Shown: piece by piece, positions 63,753 to 64,000 of the stretch
How the letters are laid out: each line of letters opens with the position of its first letter
How positions within the stretch are numbered: position 1 is the first letter of the stretch
Assembly: GCF_014649655.1 (NCBI RefSeq)
Contig: NZ_BMTL01000014.1
Span: 1 to 64,000, forward strand
Reading direction: 5' to 3'
Origin: Streptomyces humidus
GTDB lineage: Bacteria > Actinomycetota > Actinomycetes > Streptomycetales > Streptomycetaceae
Length of the DNA: 64,000 nucleotides
Program-made: the position numbers and the translations under genes
The notes under the pieces: model-generated
What the model was told of the DNA's origin: nothing
The model's database searches: none
The model's input: only the letters and a program-made list of their open reading frames with translations

Positions 63753-64000
63753 CCCTCCCGCGCCGCGGCGCACACCGCGCGCGCGATCCGTGCCACGTCC
63801 ACGTCACCGGTGACGTACGGGGGCATCGTGTAGATCAGGTCGCGGAACGGCCGCAGCCAGACGCCCTCGCGCACCGCGGCGTCCGTGGCGGCCTTCATGT
63901 CCACGCCGTGGTCCAGCTGGACCACGCCGACGGCGCCGAGGACGCGTACGTCGCGCACCCCCGGAAGCTCCCGCGCCGGCGCCAGCCCGTCGCGCAGCCC
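63749..64000 (-). CDS. bioA: Adenosylmethionine-8-amino-7-oxononanoate aminotransferase, C-terminal part
   Basis: The gene enters from the right edge; only the last 83 residues are in the window. GVWLRPFRDLIYTMPPYVTG is the conserved BioA C-terminal segment that shapes the active site, preceded by RVLGAVGVVQLDHGVDM. BioA transfers the amino group of S-adenosylmethionine to 8-amino-7-oxononanoate in biotin synthesis. Its stop overlaps the bioD start, so the genes are coupled. The start, PLP lysine and 5' regulation lie outside. Confidence 0.93.
   Translation of the reverse strand, partial: GLRDGLAPARELPGVRDVRVLGAVGVVQLDHGVDMKAATDAAVREGVWLRPFRDLIYTMPPYVTGDVDVARIARAVCAAAREG

Overview
The window is chromosomal DNA of a Streptomyces-type actinomycete. 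GC is very high (lower by eye in the first ~9 kb), GTG starts are frequent, many neighbours overlap by GTGA or ATGA, and the gene families are typical: EF-Tu3, SbcCD, DUF885, an F420H2:NADP oxidoreductase, lipoproteins, a LAL-like LuxR regulator and bioDA. No rRNA, tRNA, CRISPR array, intact insertion sequence or secondary-metabolite core enzyme was seen.

Region A (1-9.8 kb) looks like an accessory island. It holds a Ser/Thr kinase with an N-terminal helix-turn-helix and a perfect 11-bp-arm palindrome over its start; a coiled-coil protein of unknown function; a small lipoprotein; a winged-helix regulator with an unknown partner; and a two-gene operon of an XRE-HTH/ImmA-IrrE metalloprotease followed by a protein with the zinc-site signature of tRNA-guanine transglycosylases (TGT/DpdA). 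Next comes a gene-poor stretch with probable gene remnants, a strong terminator and three phased 11-bp repeats, ending at the core gene uppP.

Region B (9.9-34.5 kb) is core-like. It contains uppP; a coupled Gfo/Idh/MocA-DUF6807-cupin operon behind a LacI-type operator; two VTT/DedA membrane proteins; AlkD; tuf3 with a leader ORF and hairpin; a spermidine-synthase-like gene; a gamma carbonic anhydrase and a hexapeptide acyltransferase; a PobA-like hydroxylase; a CysS/MshC-like protein coupled to a SixA-type phosphatase; YigZ; sbcD-sbcC; and DUF885.

Region C (34.5-53.9 kb) contains a divergent Lrp/gamma-lyase pair, a membrane-ACT-GNAT fusion, phoD, an alpha/beta hydrolase, fno, GntR and ROK regulators, a two-component system divergent from an ABC exporter, a mismatch glycosylase, purB, an SGNH hydrolase and two coupled CNNM/CBS proteins.

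Region D (54-64 kb) contains a GNAT, a MacB/FtsX-type ABC system, a ribbon-helix-helix/Doc-like module with a palindromic operator, a methyltransferase, a secreted lipase divergent from a LAL-like regulator, and bioD-bioA; bioA runs off the window.

The strongest candidates for something undescribed are the XRE-ImmA/TGT-like operon, the HTH-kinase fusion and its palindrome, the tuf3 leader, and the Doc-like module that lacks the canonical Fic motif.
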